From Heliocidaris tuberculata (lineage: Eukaryota; Echinodermata; Echinoidea; Camarodonta; Echinometridae): 64,000 nt of DNA. The stretch lies in the NCBI GenBank assembly GCA_025618425.1, contig CM046845.1, forward strand, positions 7,555,491 to 7,619,490. Reading direction: 5' to 3'. The notes beneath the pieces were generated by a model, which saw only the letters and a program-made list of their open reading frames with translations, was not told the origin of the DNA and searched no databases. Position 1 is the first letter of the stretch. The number at the start of each line of letters is the position of its first letter. Below, in pieces: positions 61,177-64,000 of the stretch. The position numbers and the translations under genes are program-made.

Positions 61177-61353
61177 CAGTGGAAACCCACTATAACAAGG
61201 ACCTTGGGACCATGACAATTACCTTGTTATATCAGGAATCTCTTGATATCAGGGTGAAAAAACAAAAGCACACAGAGACCTGGGACCAGCAAAATTAAGT
61301 TGTTATATCAGGAATCTTGTTATATCGGAGCGCTTTATAGCGAGTCTCCACTG
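61177..61353. mobile_element. MITE family F, copy 2 (TA-flanked)
   Basis: CAGTGGAAACCCACTATAAC follows TA (61175-61176). The right end AGCGAGTCTCCACTG precedes TA (61354-61355). Internal TTGTTATATCAGGAATC occurs twice. It lies in the probable EDC4 3' UTR. Confidence 0.8.
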
Positions 61354-61825
61354 TATCAGGAAACGTGTATCGCAACTACCACATGTATCCACAATGCATT
61401 TTGCAAAGTGATCATTACTGGTGGATATCATTCAAATGCGTTTTGTTGGGCTCCTGAATTGAAGATTTTCCAAAATGGTTGTATAACATGCATGAACTTG
61501 CCTCGAAAATGGCGAGTCTGTCATGTATTTATTATGTTTTTTTAAACAAAAGAACTGCCACTTTTCAAACCAATGTTTTGAGTCTGGTCAAAGAAATTGT
61601 TTACCAGTGGTGTCAATCTACATTTCAGTGGAGTTAACCCTTAATGCAAAGTTGGCCTGCATGGAAGCAGAAAAATCATAGCAACAAATTTCTTGCTTTT
61701 CTTTTGGTTTATTAATCCCTAAACAATTTATTTCACACAGAGAAATACAAGAGCTCAGGACTCAGATGTAAAGAGAAATGCAGAATGCCCCTTTCATACA
61801 TGTATAGTAAACTTAACACTTGAAA

Positions 61826-61899
61826 ACAGAGCTATATATTATTGAAGAACCAGTAAGTTAATACAGAGCTATACATTATTGAAGAACCAGTTAGTTAAT
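61826..61899 (+). repeat. 37-bp tandem duplication
   Basis: Two adjacent units, each ACAGAGCTATA-ATTATTGAAG followed by AACCAGT-AGTTAAT, differ at two positions. Recent local duplication. Confidence 0.9.
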
Positions 61900-62407
61900 A
61901 CATTTAGCACAAGCTGTGCACCACTTCATTTGGTTATAGAAGAGAAGAAATATTAAATCACCAACTTCTGATATAATATGATTAGAGACAATACTACATG
62001 TATATCCTTCAAACTGTTATCTGATACATTGGAATACAAGAGGTGTTTACGTAATAGTACTGTGTTTGTCAGAAGTCTGCAGAATTTGGAGTTGGCATAC
62101 AAGACCCGTTATCCATTATAGTTGGATTTTTGAAACAAAAACCTAATGGTATGTTCTGATTTTATTACACATTTTCAGGTTGAGATCAGTGAATTTGAAA
62201 TTCAGCATTTTCATTTTAGATGGACCTGTACCCAAAGACATGAGAAAGTGTGCAAGCTTTTATTATTTAATTTTATAGTGTTAAAACATTTGATGCCATG
62301 CTAATTACTGATTTCTTATTCTTTTTTCTTTTTTTTTGTAGAAGTTCAGCCAGACTTTGATGTAATGACAATTTTTGTTTGTACATTGCAAACTTCATGT
62401 TCTTTTT

Positions 62408-62413
62408 AATAAA
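62408..62413 (+). promoter_or_regulatory. EDC4: candidate EDC4 polyadenylation signal
   Basis: AATAAA followed by T/G-containing sequence (CATGTTTATATTGAG). It is the first canonical hexamer seen downstream of the EDC4 stop. Confidence 0.45.
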
Positions 62414-62430
62414 CATGTTTATATTGAGAG

Positions 62431-64000
62431 AATTACAATTCAAGTTCTCCAAGCCTTTTTGTCCTTGTGTATTCCTTGACAGCTATTTGAATTGAATTGA
62501 ACAGAGATCTCGTTGCAGGAGAGAAATAGTTTCTGCCTTTTATACTTTCTGTGACCGTAGCATGAAAATGACTGAATATGAAACAACATCAAACCATTCC
62601 AAAGAAATGTATAGATTTATTCAATTTGTATTTATGTGTTTGTTAAAAGATGCTTTCAGCGATGGAGAATATGACATGTACAGTTATCTGAGGATAAATA
62701 GCTTGACAGCTCCATAGGATTGGCCCTTTCCTGGCCCAAGAGTCTCCTTTTTGGACAGGAAAACAGTAAGGAATCTGTATTTGATCACAGACTAGACAAA
62801 ATACAATTATTATTGAGTACATTCAAGTTGTAGATTGATGCTACTACATACACCCAGCAAAATAACAAAAGAAAGTGGACACTATAGTGATTTTCAAATA
62901 AATATTTGATATAAACTTATCTTTCACATATGAAAATGAATATACATTAATCCTCTAAGATGACATGCAACTGGAATTATAAATGTACCATTCACGCATG
63001 AGTGAGCATAGTCTCTGAAAGAAAACTGCAAAAATGGGGCATCTGGCCATTCAAATGTTGATCATTTCTACTGTATCTTGTAGAGTCACATAAAAACAAT
63101 GAAAGAAAAATAAAGAAGAAGAAAAAAAGAGAAACACTTGAACTGCTTGTCAAAACCATGCGTTCCTGTGACTACAGTTGACATCCAGAGCTCAATCCTC
63201 CTCATTGTTTCTCATTCTTTGTTTCCATACAAGAATGTCTTACAGATGCACATTTTCATGAACATTTAAATGGCTACTTGCTCTATTTTTGCAATTTTCT
63301 TAATCAGACCCAACAGTTAAATGAATGTGCCCATCCAAGCATGAAAGTTCACAACTTGATCTTCATTGACGTTGGTAGAGTATCAATTTTTCTTTAATTT
63401 GATATATATTTTTTATATTTTATTGACGGTTTATATGAAAATTTTGAACAATAGAGTGTCCATTTCTGTTTTTGCTAAATGTAGATGATAAACGGAGAAC
63501 ATTGCACCTTAATACATGCATGTACGTTTGTTTATTCTTTCTTTTGAGATACTGTATTTCATTAACAGAGAATAATCACACATTTAACATTCACATACAT
63601 TACATGTAGTTGTAATCCTATTTACAATAACTAATTAAAATCTTTGTTACTTCATTGTATAAATAATGCATGTATTTTAAATTAATCATTAATTCATCAT
63701 TCAAAATATGAATAGAATAGTCAAATCATGACATCTCATTTGAAAGTACTTTTGCGATATCCCTTCGATACATGTAGCATTAGAGATCTACTGGTTTTCT
63801 GCTTTGAACAAAGAGACCATTCTTTCTTCTGAAGAAGGAATTTGATTACAGGACATTGGTACTTGTCTCTCTAAACGCAATGTATTTTCTGACAGTGGAT
63901 TTGACTGTGAATTCTTTCTGGCTGTCCTTCCCTAGCCAACGACTTCAGTCACCTACCAGTGTATTGATGTAGGTAAATGTGCCACAAAAATAAAAATAAA
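62431..64000. other. gene-free AT-rich DNA
   Basis: No gene. TTTGAATTGAATTGAAC at about 62486-62502 resembles the LINE tails elsewhere in the window. Several TACATGTA octamers are present. Confidence 0.5.

Larger units (their letters stand above)
59363..62430 (+). other. EDC4: probable EDC4 3' UTR
   Basis: No coding sequence follows the TAG at 59360-59362. The first AATAAA I can find is 62408-62413, so the 3' UTR may be about 3 kb. It contains a (CT)n tract, a family F MITE that could fold in the mRNA, and a 37-bp tandem duplication. The extent is inferred from the signal alone. Confidence 0.5.

Overview
This window is animal nuclear DNA. It is AT-rich and intron-dense, with two conserved protein genes split into many short exons by GT-AG introns, and it is full of small inverted-repeat transposons. 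Both proteins are close in length and order to their vertebrate orthologues. The non-LTR elements, the many short foldback elements and the frequent octamer TACATGTA suggest a marine invertebrate deuterostome, most likely a sea urchin. That placement is inference; nothing in the window names the species.

Layout. 1-5264 is gene-free and lies downstream of the first gene. 5265-11123 (minus) is FARS2, mitochondrial phenylalanyl-tRNA synthetase, in 5 coding exons (453 codons by my splicing). 11124-23783 is a 12.7 kb head-to-head intergenic interval. It holds two foldback elements, a non-LTR retrotransposon with both ORFs open (14225-19576) between 73-bp direct repeats, and the 3' end of an L1-like element. 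23784-59362 (plus) is EDC4 (Ge-1/HEDLS), the mRNA-decapping scaffold. I could splice it from start to stop in 25 coding exons with every phase agreeing (4212 nt, 1403 aa), including a 22-nt microexon. 59363 to about 62430 is its probable 3' UTR. The rest has no gene I can support.

How the parts relate. FARS2 charges tRNA-Phe in mitochondria and EDC4 scaffolds Dcp1/Dcp2 in cytoplasmic P-bodies; nothing indicates a joint function. The introns carry at least eight recurring MITE-like families. Families A, B, C, E and G end at TTAA, family F has TA flanks, and family D (three copies) folds into a hairpin whose arms change together between copies. They nest: a family D element splits a tRNA-derived SINE, and a 7SL/SRP-RNA-like retroposon sits inside a family E element.

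Most unusual observations: (1) three EDC4 exons (18, 22 and 24) each have a decayed tandem copy in the neighbouring intron; (2) a SINE-sized insertion that begins where SRP RNA begins and keeps its Alu-domain signature; (3) an intact LINE between 73-bp, about 96% identical direct repeats made of a hairpin-forming unit that also occurs outside them; (4) a 534-bp near-perfect palindrome in EDC4 intron 1; (5) an 840-bp dimeric foldback in EDC4 intron 16.
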